DNA from: Meconema thalassinum
Taxonomy: Eukaryota > Arthropoda > Insecta > Orthoptera > Tettigoniidae
Assembly: GCA_946902985.2 (NCBI GenBank)
Contig: OX336388.2
Location: forward strand, 1,212,758,609-1,212,822,608
DNA: 64,000 nt
Direction of reading: 5' to 3'
The translations under genes and the position numbers were made by a program. Of the stretch, positions 43,921 through 54,851 are shown in pieces. Each line of letters opens with the position of its first letter. Within the stretch, counting starts at the first letter, position 1. The notes under the pieces were generated by a model that was not told the DNA's origin, ran no database searches, and saw only the letters and a program-made list of their open reading frames with translations.

Positions 43921-43957
43921 TTATTTATTTATTTATTTATTTTATTTATTTATTTAT
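43921..43957. repeat. (TTTA)n microsatellite
   Basis: About nine TTTA units, adjoining the minus-strand SINE tail that follows. Confidence 0.9.
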
Positions 43958-44275
43958 CGTATGGCTTTTAGTGCGGGAGTGTCCGAGGACATGTTCGGCT
44001 CGCCTGAGTCTGTAGCTGCTTCCAGCGGACACCCTAAAGGGTGAGCTACAAGTTCCGTTCAATATCAAGTAGTTCCAACTTTTGCCACCAGATATCAATG
44101 ATACCTAGTGGCGAACGTTGGAACTTTGATAGAGCGTTCTGACGAAATCTAACCTAACAAATTTTGCTTTACACAAGTTTAGTCTGTGAAAGGATCTTTT
44201 ACATGCCATAAATCTATGACATGGGACCGCCGGCTGTACTTCCCCTCCGAAGGAAGGCATACTGAAGGATTTTAA
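43958..44275 (-). repeat. Minus-strand SINE-like repeat (CGTATGGCTTTTAGTGC end)
   Basis: CGTATGGCTTTTAGTGCGGG then GTCCGAGGACATGTTCGGCT is the reverse complement of the tail at 61876-61922 (AGCCGAACATGTCCTCGGAC and GCACTAAAAGCCATACG). The far part includes AAAGGATCTTTTACATGCC and ATGACATGGGACCGCCGGC. The TTTA run at its left is the tail side of the element. Confidence 0.7.
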
Positions 44276-44344
44276 TGATTATGATTACTTAACCATTAGA
44301 ATGGCCCCGTTCACAGCACTGTCGTAGTACAGGTGTTCTCTCGT

Positions 44345-44440
44345 AGCTTGCTCGTACGTTGACTGACTGAAAACTGTAAACTATAAATTGATACTTTGTT
44401 CATACAACACTGAAAATTGGCTTCTGAACTTCAAATAACC
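44345..44440 (+). repeat. Weak copy of the GACTGAAA/ACACTGAAA repeat
   Basis: TGACTGACTGAAAACTG followed by CAACACTGAAAATTGGCTTC resembles the second half of the repeat at 92-235 and 46138-46325. Confidence 0.35.
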
Positions 44441-45590
44441 ATTTTGTTTTGTCATTTAGCGTCCGCTTTATCAAAGGCAGGACATGCCAAGCGATCATTT
44501 CTGGACACAAAACACTTACAGTATATAGAAGAGAAAATAACCAATATTATGTTGATTAATATTTCAAAATATTACCACAGTCGGGATTCGAACCCGAATC
44601 TCCTGCTGTGTCCAGGCTGGTGCGTTTATAACCTGCGTCCCCTTAAATAACTTACTAACAATGTAACCTTAGTCTACTATTTGTTCCCCATCGTTACAAA
44701 TGTGTTGGATCATAATATAGTTGTATTCACTGTTCTCACTCATGTTTCCTAGTCATCATGTTTGCTGACCCCTTGCAAACAATGGTCCTGTCTCGTATAA
44801 TGTAATTTGGAAGTTGGCAGTAGGGGTGATAACACTGACCAACAGAAAGAAATATTCAAGGTGCCAGGGAAATTGCAACGAATTTTGATGATGCTGAATA
44901 CGAATCCCTCATTGATTTTTACAGATTGGCTCTTGTTTATAAGATACAGGGTGTTTCATTAACTTAACCTTGTATTCTGACATTACCGGTATCTTTATTT
45001 TTCTTAAATTTATATTTGATTGTTCATTGCCATGTAACATTATTATGTCAAATTGAATATTAAATATTTTATTTGTTCGTTGTAGTGAAATATTAAATAT
45101 GAGTTTTTATTTTCCTGTTATTAAAATATTGTCCGGTAGGACTTTCAATATCTCTAAAGCTAGAACCAATTGGGAAAAACCATTATCATATTCGGAATCA
45201 CCTAAAATCACTCTGATCTGACTGGCAAAATGGCTGTGGACTAGTGTAATCATTTGTCTTTCTGTCACGTCATTCAAAGTGCCCCATCTGTGGGTTATTA
45301 GGGAGATTACAACACAATATCATAACGCCTATCTGCAGGTCATTAGTCACCAATATTATCAAAACAAAACTCACACAAAATTAGCAATGTTTACATGTTA
45401 CGCCAGTTTACAATAAACTTCTGTAACAAAATAACCAGTGATGGACGAAGCATAGAGGATATGTAAGGTAGGTTAGCACAGGCATGGAAAGCGTTTCTAC
45501 AGAAAAGGAATCCGTTGACGTGAAATACCTGTAGGTATTAGGAAGTCATTTTTGAAGGCATTTTCCTGGAGCGTGGTGCTCTATTGAAGT
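44441..45590. other. Unassigned stretch
   Basis: No gene. TCGGGATTCGAACCCGAA at 44581-44598 is a box-B-like word on the minus strand and may be a SINE relic. 45000-45130 is very AT-rich. Confidence 0.4.
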
Positions 45591-45599
45591 GAAACTTGG

Positions 45600-45985
45600 A
45601 CTGTTGGAGCAGCAAGAAAGAGGAGAATTGAACAGTTTGAAATGTGGTGTCACAGGAGAATGATGAAGATCAGTTGGGTAGATAGGGTTACAAATGAAGA
45701 GGTGTTAAGATGATTGGGAGAGGAGAGATGTTTCTGGTGACTGCTAATGAAGAGAACAGAAAGGTTGGTAGTACACATGCTAAGACACCCAGGAATAGCA
45801 AACTTAGTTATGGAAGGAAGGGTTGAAGAGAAGAACAGTAGGGGTAGACCAATGTTAGAATATGTTAAAACAGATTGCCTCAAATGTAGAGTGTGGTAGC
45901 TATTTAGAGATGCAATGATTAGCTCAGGACAGGGAAGCATGGCGGGCTACATCAAACCGGTCAAAACACTAAAGACACAAACAGC
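45600..45985 (+). pseudogene. LINE 3' coding tail, plus strand
   Basis: From 45611 a plus frame reads IEQFEMWCHRRMMKISWVDR and VTNEEVL, a conserved motif after the reverse transcriptase of RTE-like insect LINEs. Further on, frameshifted pieces correspond to the GRPxLEYV and CGSY-type tail that is better preserved at 53405-53650. It ends with CATCAAACCGGTCAAAAC. Several shifts and stops; only the C-terminal part of the protein is present. Confidence 0.78.
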
Positions 45986-46137
45986 AACAACATCAACTAA
46001 ATGAGTGTAGACCTACATATTGTAAATATCTTAACCCACATATAGGCTTTGTAGACAGGGATTTAATTGCCTGAGTGTTATGGACCTGATGATGATCGCT
46101 TGACGATCGAAACTAGCATCCAGGTGCATTTATTAAT

Positions 46138-46460
46138 CTCATGTAAAAATTATTCAGGAATAGAGCATAACGCCCAATATGATTGGGTACAATTGTGTTG
46201 ACCGACTGAAATATTTCTAGAAAGAGATTGTTTAGGGGGGAAGATGACCTCACTGTTCCGCCCCTTAATACAACAATAACTAACTAGATTACTTAGGCAA
46301 CACTGAAAGATGGCTTCTAATACTTCAATAAACAGTGGTTTCATTTGAGGGACTGATCCAGGATATTGGCTTCAAGGGCCAGGTAATTAAAATCAGGGGC
46401 AGATGACCTCATTGTTGCACCCGTTAAAACAACAACAACAACAACAACAACTAACTAGTT
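46138..46460 (+). repeat. GTTGACCGACTGAAA repeat plus GATGACCTCA...AACAACAAC tail repeats
   Basis: ATTGTGTTGACCGACTGAAA and TTAGGCAACACTGAAAGATG match the repeat at 92-235. Embedded is AGATGACCTCACTGTTCCGC CCCTTAA...CAATAACTAACTA (46231-46275), a typical LINE/SINE tail that recurs at 46396-46458 (with an AAC run) and at 63705-63750. So two repeat types overlap here. Confidence 0.55.
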
Positions 46461-46778
46461 GAAATCCAGCAATACTTCCAGGATTTTGCCGTGTCTCGCT
46501 TTTTAGTGATTAATGTAAGGGGACTTCTGACTACAGTATATCCACCCACTCCAACCGCGGTGTACTTTCTAGTCATAGATGAAGAAACATCGGCGTCTTC
46601 TGCAATGACGTGGATATATCGAGACAACACACACAGAGCCACCTTTACGTGACTGCTATGCCACAAAACCCCCAAAGTGAATCAACAATTATGGTATTTG
46701 TCCGAGAATCATATTGTGACTAATAACTGCAATTGTGTGTTTAACTGTACTGTGGTTATTTGGGTCTTGGAATGGGGC

Positions 46779-47080
46779 AGGTGCCAGTCCCGTGGTGTTG
46801 GGGTAGCGCGTCTGTTTCGCAACTTGAGGCCCCGGGTTCAATTATTGGCTCCATCAGGGATTTTGGAAACTGACGTGAGGACTGTAACGGGGAGCACTAA
46901 GCCTCTTGAGGAGATCTGAGTAGCTGTCAGAGAGTGGGGTAGCGATCTGGTATCGTAAACCAATTTCGCGACCGAGGTGTGCCGACGCGCTGTCCACACT
47001 TCACCCCATCATCTATATGCCGAATGGTTGGGCAGTGATTGCTTGATAGGCCATGGTCCTTCATAGGCTCGAAGAGAATT
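46779..47080 (+). repeat. tRNA-derived SINE
   Basis: The head CCCGTGGTGTTGGGGTAGCG is box-A-like and GGCCCCGGGTTCAATTATTGG carries a box B. The body includes CCATCAGGGATTTTGGAAAC, TAACGGGGAGCACTAAGCCT, and ends near AGGCTCGAAGAGAATTAATT. It is the only copy of this family in the window. Confidence 0.7.
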
Positions 47081-47097
47081 AATTAATTAATTAATTT

Positions 47098-47301
47098 ACT
47101 TATTTATTTGCGTTTTATTTATTTATTTACTTACTTATTTATTTATTTATTTATTTATTTATGTATTTACTTATTTATTTATTTATGTATTTACTTATTT
47201 ACTTCTTTATTTACGTATTTACTTATTTATGTATGTATTTATTTATTTATTTATATTTATTTATTTATGTATTTATTTATTTATTTATTTATTTATTTAT
47301 T
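47098..47301. repeat. (TTTA)n microsatellite, about 200 bp
   Basis: TTTA units with TTTAC and TTTATG variants. The open frames across it (poly Tyr/Ile/Leu) are artefacts of the repeat. Confidence 0.95.
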
Positions 47302-47522
47302 GGCTGGCTGCGTGGCTCAGGGGTAACGTTCTCGCTTGCTGGGCCCAAGGTTGCAGGTTCGTATCCTGGCGCAGTCAGCTGGCATTTGAGGGTGCACAAA
47401 TGCGAGGGAGCCGTGTCCGTAGATTTACTGGCACGTTAAAGATCCCCTCCGGGGCAAAATTCCGGCACCCCGGCGTCTCTAAAAGCCAGTGTAGTTAAAA
47501 GGGGCGTAAAACCAATAACATT

Positions 47523-47562
<40 letters not shown>

Positions 47563-47570
47563 TTTGAGGC
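47302..47570 (+). repeat. tRNA-derived SINE, family E, with (TTTA)n tail
   Basis: The head GCGTGGCTCAGGGGTAACG is box A and GCAGGTTCGTATCC box B. The body includes TGCACAAATGCGAGGGAGCC, TGGCACGTTAAAGATCCCCT, AATTCCGGCACCCCGGCG and GGGGCGTAAAACCAATAACA, then a TTATTTATTTA tail from 47522. The window's first 93 bases are an old tail of the same family. Confidence 0.85.
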
Positions 47571-48290
47571 GGGGAATGTGCAGATATGTATTATCCCTGC
47601 ATTGTCATAAACGGATTGACTGAAATGAGAATGATTGCCTTTATCAGACCCAGGATTCAAAGCTCCAAACCCCCAACTTGCTACAGGTCCTCATTACGGT
47701 CTTGGAGCATTACTCGACACACTTGACTAAGCTAATGCAGAAATCAAAGCTGTGAAACATCTCATATGGAACTCCAATACAGATAAATAACGTATAAATA
47801 GCTTCTGGAAGGGATTGTATTGATTATTTACCAATCCCGAAAAATAGCCAACATGTCTGTGTTGAGGTAAACGGTGAAAATTTGAAGCTGAATTGCTGCA
47901 GACGTGTCTCCCCCAGGGTCCAGGTCTTGGCAATTTCCTGCCAGCTTATCCCGGCATGGCAGTTCCCACACAATCCCCACAGAATCATAGAAATCAAGTT
48001 CCATCCAGTTAAGGATCTAATCGTGACAGCGCCGAGGGAGAAAATCCACAAGAATAGAAATGGTCATCTTTATCTCTGCTTCTCTGTCCTCTGATCCAGA
48101 CACTGTAATCCAGGCTGTATTCAAACAAGCTCCACTACCGTTAGATTGCTAGGCCGTTTGATAAAAGAAACCTCTAGCCAGTGTCTCTACGAGTACAGTT
48201 TCTATCCTTATGAGATTCTTGTTGTTGGGACCCTTGTTAATAATGATAATATTGGTGGTGATGATGATGATGATGATAATACTAATAATA
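47571..48290. other. Unassigned stretch
   Basis: No gene or recognised repeat. A GATGATGATGATGATAAT run lies near 48257-48278. Confidence 0.4.
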
Positions 48291-48292
48291 AG

Positions 48293-48294
48293 AC

Positions 48295-48349
<55 letters not shown>
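48293..48349. repeat. (AAT)n microsatellite
   Basis: About 18 AAT units directly before the minus-strand family B SINE. Confidence 0.93.
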
Positions 48350-48350
<1 letters not shown>

Positions 48351-48351
48351 A

Positions 48352-48683
48352 ATGAAAATCCACAGCCTGCTTCCAGTCTCCGACCGGGTCAGGAATGGAA
48401 TGAATGAAGCCCCCATCTAGCGGCGAGGATATGGACTGTGCCGGCTGCCGAGGCCTGACGCACTCCTCTGGGGCAATGATTAAATGAATGACAGATGAAA
48501 TGAAATGATAGTGGAGAGTGTTGCTGGAATGAAATGTTGACAGGGAAAACCGGAGTACCCGGAGAAAAACCTGTCTGCCTCCGGTGTGTCCAGCACAGAT
48601 CTCACATGGAGTGACCGGGATTTGAACCACGGACCCAGCGGTGAGAGGCCGGCGTGCTGCCGCCAAAGCCACGGAGGCCAATA
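48352..48683 (-). repeat. Family B SINE, minus strand
   Basis: Reverse complement of the family B SINE (36543-36875): GAAAATCCACAGCCTGCTTC at its 3' end and GCCACGGAGGCC at its head. The (AAT)n tract abuts its 3' end. No clean target duplication is seen. Confidence 0.92.
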
Positions 48684-50936
48684 ACAATAACATTAATAAT
48701 TAGTATTAAGCGAAGGTACTTGGTGAAATTGCATTATTAGAAACATATAAATACAGTTTTTATTTATTTACCCTTTCACGAATTGATTGCCGGCGGTCGA
48801 GATGGGAAGTAGACTATTCCTTGTTTACTTGTGTCACACGTCAGCCTGCTTCGTTGACAGGTACAGTGCGTGAGTAGGATATGACTCAGCTCCAATAGCC
48901 TCAGTTATCGTTTGACTGTCCATTGTGACATGAGCAACGGTGACGCGCAATGCTGCTTATCTTATGTGCAGAACGAACTCTGATCCCCGCTTCGTCCCGC
49001 GGGGCAGCTGCTACAATCAAAACAAACAGAGGCGCAGCCAGGCTCAGCGGCAATCAAATGTTAAACGGGTAATACAAGCGGTACTCAGTATAAGCATTCG
49101 GGACACAGCGAGTGCCTGTGGGTTCTAAGAAAGAAATATTTATGTATTTATTGACTTATTTATTTATTTCAACAGAATGAAACATTATAAATACTGGAAG
49201 TTGACCAATATTACATAGCAAGTTCAATATTACATATTAAATAATACAGAAAAATACATTAATAATACTGTGCATAAAACATACAATACCCAAGTTAATA
49301 ACTAGATAACGTTAATCTATAATTTGAATTATAAGAAAAGAATAATCGCAAATAATTGATGTCTGAGCAAATTAAAGGCTAGATAAAGTTGAAGTTAAAT
49401 TAAGTTTAATTGATCAACTTAAATCAATAATATTTGGGGATTAACAGACTAAAACGTTACCCGCTGGGTAGCCGTCACGGTCATGGTGAGCGATTTAACT
49501 TTGGAACGTGCAATCTTCAACCTGATCCGCCAATCTATAACTCGGTAGTGCCAAAAGCAACCTACAATACAATTCTCCGCAGAATCATAGGAATCGATTT
49601 TGCGTTACCTCTTATCGGCATGATTTATATTCTGCATACTATGATCGTTTTTGGCACAATTGTATATCCTCATAAAATGGACCTACTACTCTAAATGTGA
49701 GTAAAAGGCAGATTATAATTACTCTGAGGGACGAGATAGAAGGGCTGCAGGAGGATACAATACTCCCGGGAGCTGCGCGTGTAAAGGATTTCAGTAAAAA
49801 TAATAAATCAGTTAGAGGCGCATGTGAAGGTAAGAGGGATTCCACGAGGGGACGAAGAAAAGGAAGACGCACGGAGTTTTGGGACGTGTGGAGGATTTCA
49901 AGATAGAATTGTGAACTCATCCGGTAGCAAGTTGACAATGAAATCTCCAGGGTCAACCAACTTCCATCAAAGTCTTTGATAGAATTATTTGGCAATGCTA
50001 GACGTCATAACACATGGAATTATAGTATGTATAGGCTACCAGAGCATTTATAATTTTCACAAACAATCATTTTTTTAACAGCTGCCTCTTTCCTTTTGTT
50101 TTTCGGTCTGCCTTTTATGTCTCTACTTCCTTATAAGTGTATCAATCCTCATTCTTTGAAGATTGAGGGCGTTCCATTTCCTTGTCTTTAATTTGCTGTA
50201 TTGCCTTTTGTCCAGTGGTAGTAGTAGTAGTATTCACCTACATACGAAACTCATCTTCATCATCATCCATATCATTATGCGCACAGAGCTTGATTTGCCC
50301 CTTGAAACAACAAATGCCACCTACCCTACTAAGCCATCGTGATGTCAACGACAGTACAATGAAACTCTTAAGGGGGAACATACAGTAGCAAGTCAGTTGT
50401 GGTGCAGGACCGCACAAAATAGCTTACATCCCATGTGCCAATCATGGGATACCGTAGTATTGAAATTTTACAAAATCATTGAGTAGAGTAGAATATCACA
50501 TCCTGTGAACTTACTTCCTTTGAATATAATGTACTATGTTTACGTCCTTTAACATTCCTCTCTTTCCCATTATTATCAGAAACGAAACACCACTCAAAAA
50601 CAACCGTTTGATCACTGGGAGTTCCTAACAAAATCGTAAAAGTGATGATATAAGATATCCAGATGTAGACAAGCCGAATAATTTGCGGGAGAGACGCCAA
50701 GAATACCAAATAATTCATAAGTATCTATGATTACGTATAACGCCATATCGCCATTCTAAATACGGTAGCCTTTAATCCAGCGAAAACTCAACAGAACGGC
50801 AAGAAAAATACTTGGAATTTGCGTTGAATAACACTTGAGAGCCCTTAAAATAAATGACATGTGCAGTACACACCAGCAAAATATATCCTATGACTCTGTA
50901 AATATGTGTTTTCTTTTTCAATAAACCTGAAAAATA
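48684..50936. other. Unassigned stretch
   Basis: No host gene recognised. 49130-49440 is very AT-rich with TTTA runs. 48930-49110 is GC-richer. Open frames up to 118 codons have no motifs. A GTAGTAGTAGTAGTA run is at 50217-50231. Confidence 0.4.
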
Positions 50937-50938
50937 TA

Positions 50939-52403
50939 CACACATCAAAAAAAGTTTTGCATCACCTCGGTTCCCAGATCTCCGGCATATAGACGTTGAC
51001 TGTGTATATTGTATCAAAGATACAGTCCCTTTGACTGTTCATAGATGTCACTAAAACTGCTCAAAGATGTAAACAACCATGCATGAGCAGGGCCTATTAG
51101 ACGGAGGGGGTACGACAGCCGATCAGTTCCAGTCATTCCACCAGGACGAAGGTACGCTGCTCATGTTGTCTGTAGTTCTACCATGCCTAGAAGGTCAATA
51201 CCGCAGTTCGATCGCGTCCGCATTGTTACTTTGTGTCAAGAAGGGCTCTCAACAAGGGAAGTTTCCAGGCGTCTCAGAGTGAACCAAAGCGATGTTGTTC
51301 GGACATGGAGGAGGTACAGAGATACAGGAACTGTCGATGACAGGCCTCGCTCAGGCCGCCCAAGGGCTACTACTGTAGTGGATGACCGCTACTTACGGAT
51401 TGCCGCTCGGAGGAACCCTGACAGCAATGCCACCATGTTGAATAATGCGTTTCGTTCAGCCACAGGACGTCGTGTTTCAACTCAAACTGTGCGCAATAGG
51501 CTGCATGATGCGCAACTTCACTCCCGACGTCCATGGCGAGGTCCAGCTTTGCAACCCCGACACCATGCAGCGCGGTACAGATGGGCCCAACAACATGCTG
51601 AATGGACCCCACAGAATTGGCATCACGTTCTCTTCACCGATGAGTGTCGCATATGCCTTCAACCAGACAATCGTCGGAGACGTGTTTGGAGGCACCCTGG
51701 TCAGGCTGAACGTCTTAGACACACTGTCCAGCGAGTGCAGCAAGGTGGTGGTTCCCTGATGTTTTGGGGTGGCATTATGTGGGGCCGACGTACGCCACTG
51801 GTGGTCATGGAAGGCTCCGAAACGGCTTTACGATACCTGAATGACATCCTCCGACCCATAGTGCACCCATATCGGCAGAATATTGGAGAGGCATTTGTCT
51901 TCATGGACGACAATTCTCGACCTCATCGTGCACATCTTGTGAATGCGTTCCTTCAAGATAACGACATCGCTCGACTACAGTGGCCAGCATGTTCGCCAGA
52001 CATGAACCCTATCGAACATGCCTGGGATATGTTGAAAAGGGCTGTTTATGGACGTCTTGACCCACCAACCACTCTGAGAGATTTACGCCGAATTGTCGTT
52101 GAGGAGTGGGACAATTTGGACCAACAGTGTCTTGATGAACTTGTGGATAGTATGCCACGACGAATACAGGCATGTATCAATGCAAGAGGACTTGCTACTG
52201 GGTATTAGAGGTAGTGGTGTGTACTGCAATCTGGACCACAAATGCTGAAAGTCTAGCTGTATGATGGTACAACATGCAATGTGTGGGTCTCATGAGCAAT
52301 AAAACGAGCTGAAATGTTGTTTGTGTTGATCTCTATTCCCTTTGTATTTAAAGGTTCCGGAACTCTTGGAACCGAGGTGATGCAAAACTTTTTTTGATGT
52401 GTG
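50939..52403 (+). mobile_element. Complete Tc1-like DNA transposon
   Basis: A 1465-bp element flanked by TA on both sides (50937-50938, 52404-52405). The terminal inverted repeats are perfect for 36 bp (start CACACATCAAAAAAAGTTTT, then GCATCACCTCGGTTCC) and continue imperfectly to about 46 bp. A single intact transposase gene fills the centre. Ends, target duplication and coding region all look undamaged, so it is a candidate for an active or recently active copy. Confidence 0.97.
51183..52208 (+). CDS. Tc1-like transposase (DD34E)
   Basis: This uninterrupted frame of 341 residues has the usual family length. Residues about 1-50 form a helix-turn-helix (TLCQEGLSTREVSRRLRVNQ) and 57-115 a second DNA-binding region. 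GRPR at 58-61 resembles the GRPR linker of Tc1 transposases. The catalytic triad is visible: Asp153 in FTDECR, Asp243 in MDDNSRPH, Glu278 in SPDMNPIEHAWD, with 34 residues between the last two, hence DD34E. It would cut and paste the element by binding its inverted repeats. The start at 51183 is chosen because MPRRSIPQFDR fits the family N-terminus. An AATAAA at 52298-52303 follows the stop. Confidence 0.97.
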   Translation: MPRRSIPQFDRVRIVTLCQEGLSTREVSRRLRVNQSDVVRTWRRYRDTGTVDDRPRSGRPRATTVVDDRYLRIAARRNPDSNATMLNNAFRSATGRRVSTQTVRNRLHDAQLHSRRPWRGPALQPRHHAARYRWAQQHAEWTPQNWHHVLFTDECRICLQPDNRRRRVWRHPGQAERLRHTVQRVQQGGGSLMFWGGIMWGRRTPLVVMEGSETALRYLNDILRPIVHPYRQNIGEAFVFMDDNSRPHRAHLVNAFLQDNDIARLQWPACSPDMNPIEHAWDMLKRAVYGRLDPPTTLRDLRRIVVEEWDNLDQQCLDELVDSMPRRIQACINARGLATGY

Positions 52404-52589
52404 TATTAAGAAAGGCATGTTCTACAGAAAAATGATTTTTTTCAGTTGGCCAATGTAGTGAGTTCTCGGTTGCAATCTACAGTATTCAGCAAGAAATAAG
52501 TTAGTGTAGCGACTTAACTATCCCAACATCACTCATTATTGAGACATACCTTGCTGTATGGAAATGAGAGTTATGTAGATTCAGGATAT

Positions 52590-52985
52590 GATACATACGC
52601 TAGAGGTAACTGATATGCGGGTAGCACGAATGCTTTCTGGTAAAAATAGATGGAAGTATTGGCAGAAAGGTACTCGTAATGATGAGATAAAGGCTAAGTT
52701 AGAAATGAACACGCTTGATGAAGCTGTTCGTATGAGCCGACTCAGATGGTGGGGTCTTGTGAAGAGAATGCTGGAGGAGAGATACCTAAGAGGTTAATGA
52801 GTTCGGCTGGGGAGGGTAAGAGAAGTAGAGCTAGAACTTGGAGGCGATGTATGAACGATTTCAAAATGAGAAGTGTAGAAACCGAGGAGGCCACAGTGCT
52901 AAGTGCTAATAGGGGATTATGGAGACAACTTGTTGGCGAACAGAGGATTGCTGACTACACTGGACGCTGAAAGGGAAAACGGTCT
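52590..52985 (+). pseudogene. LINE 3' coding tail, plus strand, one frameshift
   Basis: The first frame (52588-52797) contains MRVARMLSGKNRW, RNDEIKAKLEMNTLDEAVRM and SRLRWWGLVKRM. The next (52746-52970) continues GKRSRARTWRRCMNDF, typical of the sequence after reverse transcriptase in RTE-like or CR1-like insect LINEs. The shift lies at about 52780. It ends with GACGCTGAAAGGGAAAACGG. No catalytic domain. Confidence 0.72.
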
Positions 52986-53400
52986 CATTTGAAAATGAAT
53001 GAATGTCTGGTGTATGATCTCTTTTAAGTTTGTTGAAAATTAGCGATAGTTGTTGTGACCATAGCCTCGAAATAAACTATTTATACTTGCAGGTGAAATA
53101 CATTAAGTGGCAATTATTTAATTTTATGTTATTAATTGCATAACGTAAGCGTACAATTCAATAATATTGTCACATTCGGTATTTCACCTGCATATATAAA
53201 TGGTTCATTTCTTTGCCATGGTCACATAAACTCCTGGCTTTCTAGGAGGTGATACGTTTTACAACCAGAAATTCTGTCTTTCTAATTAAAACATTATAGT
53301 TTACATCACCGGGAAGAGGGTACAACGTTAATTGAATAGAAAGTTCCGATAGCCAGTTTGTAAGGATAATCATGCAAATGGTTCAACGTGCCGTAAAATC
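52986..53400. other. Unassigned, with an inverted pair
   Basis: Near 53080-53200, TGCAGGTGAAATACATT and, inverted, ATTTCACCTGCATATAT, flank AT-rich text. They are part of a longer imperfect palindrome: AAACTATTTATACTTGCAGG versus the complement of CTGCATATATAAATGGTTCA, and TGTGACCATAG versus CATGGTCACA. Arms are about 75 bp (53055-53130, 53160-53232). It may be a small foldback element. Confidence 0.5.
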
Positions 53401-53404
53401 CAGG

Positions 53405-53650
53405 TTGTTATTTGAGTCTTTTCAGTCTTTTTGACTGGTTTGATGCAGCGCTACGTGCGTCCCTGTCCTGAACTATTAATTTCATCTCTACATAGCTACC
53501 ACATTCTACATCCGAGGCGATCTGTTTAACATATTCTAACCTTGGCCTACCCCTACAGTTCTTTTCCTTGACCCTTCCTTCCAAAACTATGTTTGCTATT
53601 CCTGGGTGTATTTTAACCATATAATGTAGTGCAGATATAAATATATCATG
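53405..53650 (-). pseudogene. LINE 3' coding tail, minus strand
   Basis: The minus strand reads GIANIVLEGRVKEKNCRGRP, RLEYVKQIASDVECGSYVEM and LIVQDRDARSAASNQSKRLK. It is the same LINE family as 45600-45985 (motifs GRPxLEYVK and the CGSYVEM region). It ends in a CAGTCTTTTTGACTGG-type stretch on the plus strand. Only the C-terminus is present. Confidence 0.8.
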
Positions 53651-54164
53651 AGCGTTCTTTTGGATCACTGTGCAGTATAATGCAAAGTAATTCACATCTC
53701 GTGACAACTTCGGAAAATAGCTATTTCTCTTTCCGGTGGTGTAAGATGTATATCTTTGTTCAGACAACGCCGAGTAGTACCACTAACAGCTTGTCCTTTC
53801 AATTAACCAGGTGGTATATTAATTTTCCAAAACTTCAGTGAACCTCGTTTCAAAGGGCGGCCCTTGACCCTATCTCCCCCCGCATTCCCGTTACCTTGTT
53901 AGGTCCTGTTCTAGCAAACTATTTAAGAACGGCTTTACCTTGAGTGTTCCCCTCCTGGACATTCCTGCAGCCAGCCAGTCCTTTGAGGGACACGTCTCCC
54001 CCACAGACAAGAAAACACCAGTTTATATTGTAATTAACGTTCCTCTGTCTTACCAACAAAGTAGTGTTTTATTACATGGTGTAATGTTGTTAATTGTTGA
54101 TTTAAGAGGCATATCATCTAGGAGATAGGTCCCTAACTTAATTATGATCACTAAAATAAAAGGG
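53651..54164. other. Unassigned stretch
   Basis: No recognised gene or repeat. Confidence 0.4.
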
Positions 54165-54326
54165 TAAAAGCTTGTAGTTTCACGTGACCGTTAATTTCGC
54201 GATCATAACCTTTATTCTTATATGAAATCCACACCACAGGATCACGTCTAAAATCGCGTAGTATTAACCGGGAATCGAACCCTCTCTGCCTTGGTAGGAG
54301 TTAAGCAGCTGCTCCACCACGCCCGT
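54165..54326 (-). repeat. Family A SINE, diverged, minus strand
   Basis: Plus-strand AAGCTTGTAGTTTCACGTGA CCGTTAAT, ATGAAATCCACACCACAGGA and ACCGGGAATCGAACCC (box B complement) run to CTCCACCACGCCC at the head, all in family A order, with several mutations. Confidence 0.85.
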
Positions 54327-54404
54327 ACTAATTCTACAACTACTACTATCACAACCCGCAACAACAACAATATGTTATTATTAATATTATTACCTAACTT
54401 GCTA

Positions 54405-54675
54405 ACTTACTTGTGGTGTTGAGCTAGTCACCCGTGAGGTCCGGGTTCAACTTCCAGCTCTGCTAAGAAATTTAATTCTCGTACGATGATTTTATCAGGG
54501 TACACTCAGCCTCGTGATGCAGAACTTTCAAGAGGTGAATTCGTTTCCCCATTAGATATCCAAGAGGTGGTTTTCCGTGGCTTTCACTTATACTCCAGGC
54601 AAATACCGAGATGGTTCCAAATTGAAAGTCGGCTCCCTCCTTCCCAATTCCAGCGTAAGTTATAAATGCAAACAT
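54405..54675 (+). repeat. Family C SINE, diverged
   Basis: GTGGTGTTGAGCTAGTCACC, box-B-like GGTCCGGGTTCAACTTCC, GCTAAGAAATTTAATTCTCG, TTATACTCCAGGCAAATACC and GCTCCCTCCTTCCCAATTCC. It matches the order of 39082-39360. Confidence 0.82.
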
Positions 54676-54803
54676 ACTACTACAGACAACACATTAACAT
54701 TTGAGGTGGTCGTTTTAAAATTAGTGTGTACGGCTATGCAAGCAAGATAAATTGAATTATCTTAAATTATGATTATAAATGTGATATTTTAATAATTGAT
54801 ATC

Positions 54804-54818
54804 AATAATAATAATAAT

Positions 54819-54820
<2 letters not shown>
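54804..54820. repeat. (AAT)n tract, left of the R1-like LINE
   Basis: About five to six AAT units end at the poly-T that represents the LINE's poly(A) tail. The same tract in the same phase orientation resumes beyond the LINE at about 59752. Confidence 0.85.

Positions 54821-54851
<31 letters not shown>

Noticed and set aside
47303..47375. Possible tRNA gene
   Set aside because: Internal promoter boxes belong to a SINE; the body continues beyond a tRNA length into a SINE tail.
47108..47498. Open frames rich in Tyr, Ile and Leu
   Set aside because: Translation of the (TTTA)n microsatellite and adjoining SINE; not a protein.
51370..51913. Open frames on the other strand and in the other frame across the Tc1 transposase (51370-51612, 51477-51743, 51445-51759)
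   Set aside because: Overlap a clearly family-matching transposase and have no motifs of their own.
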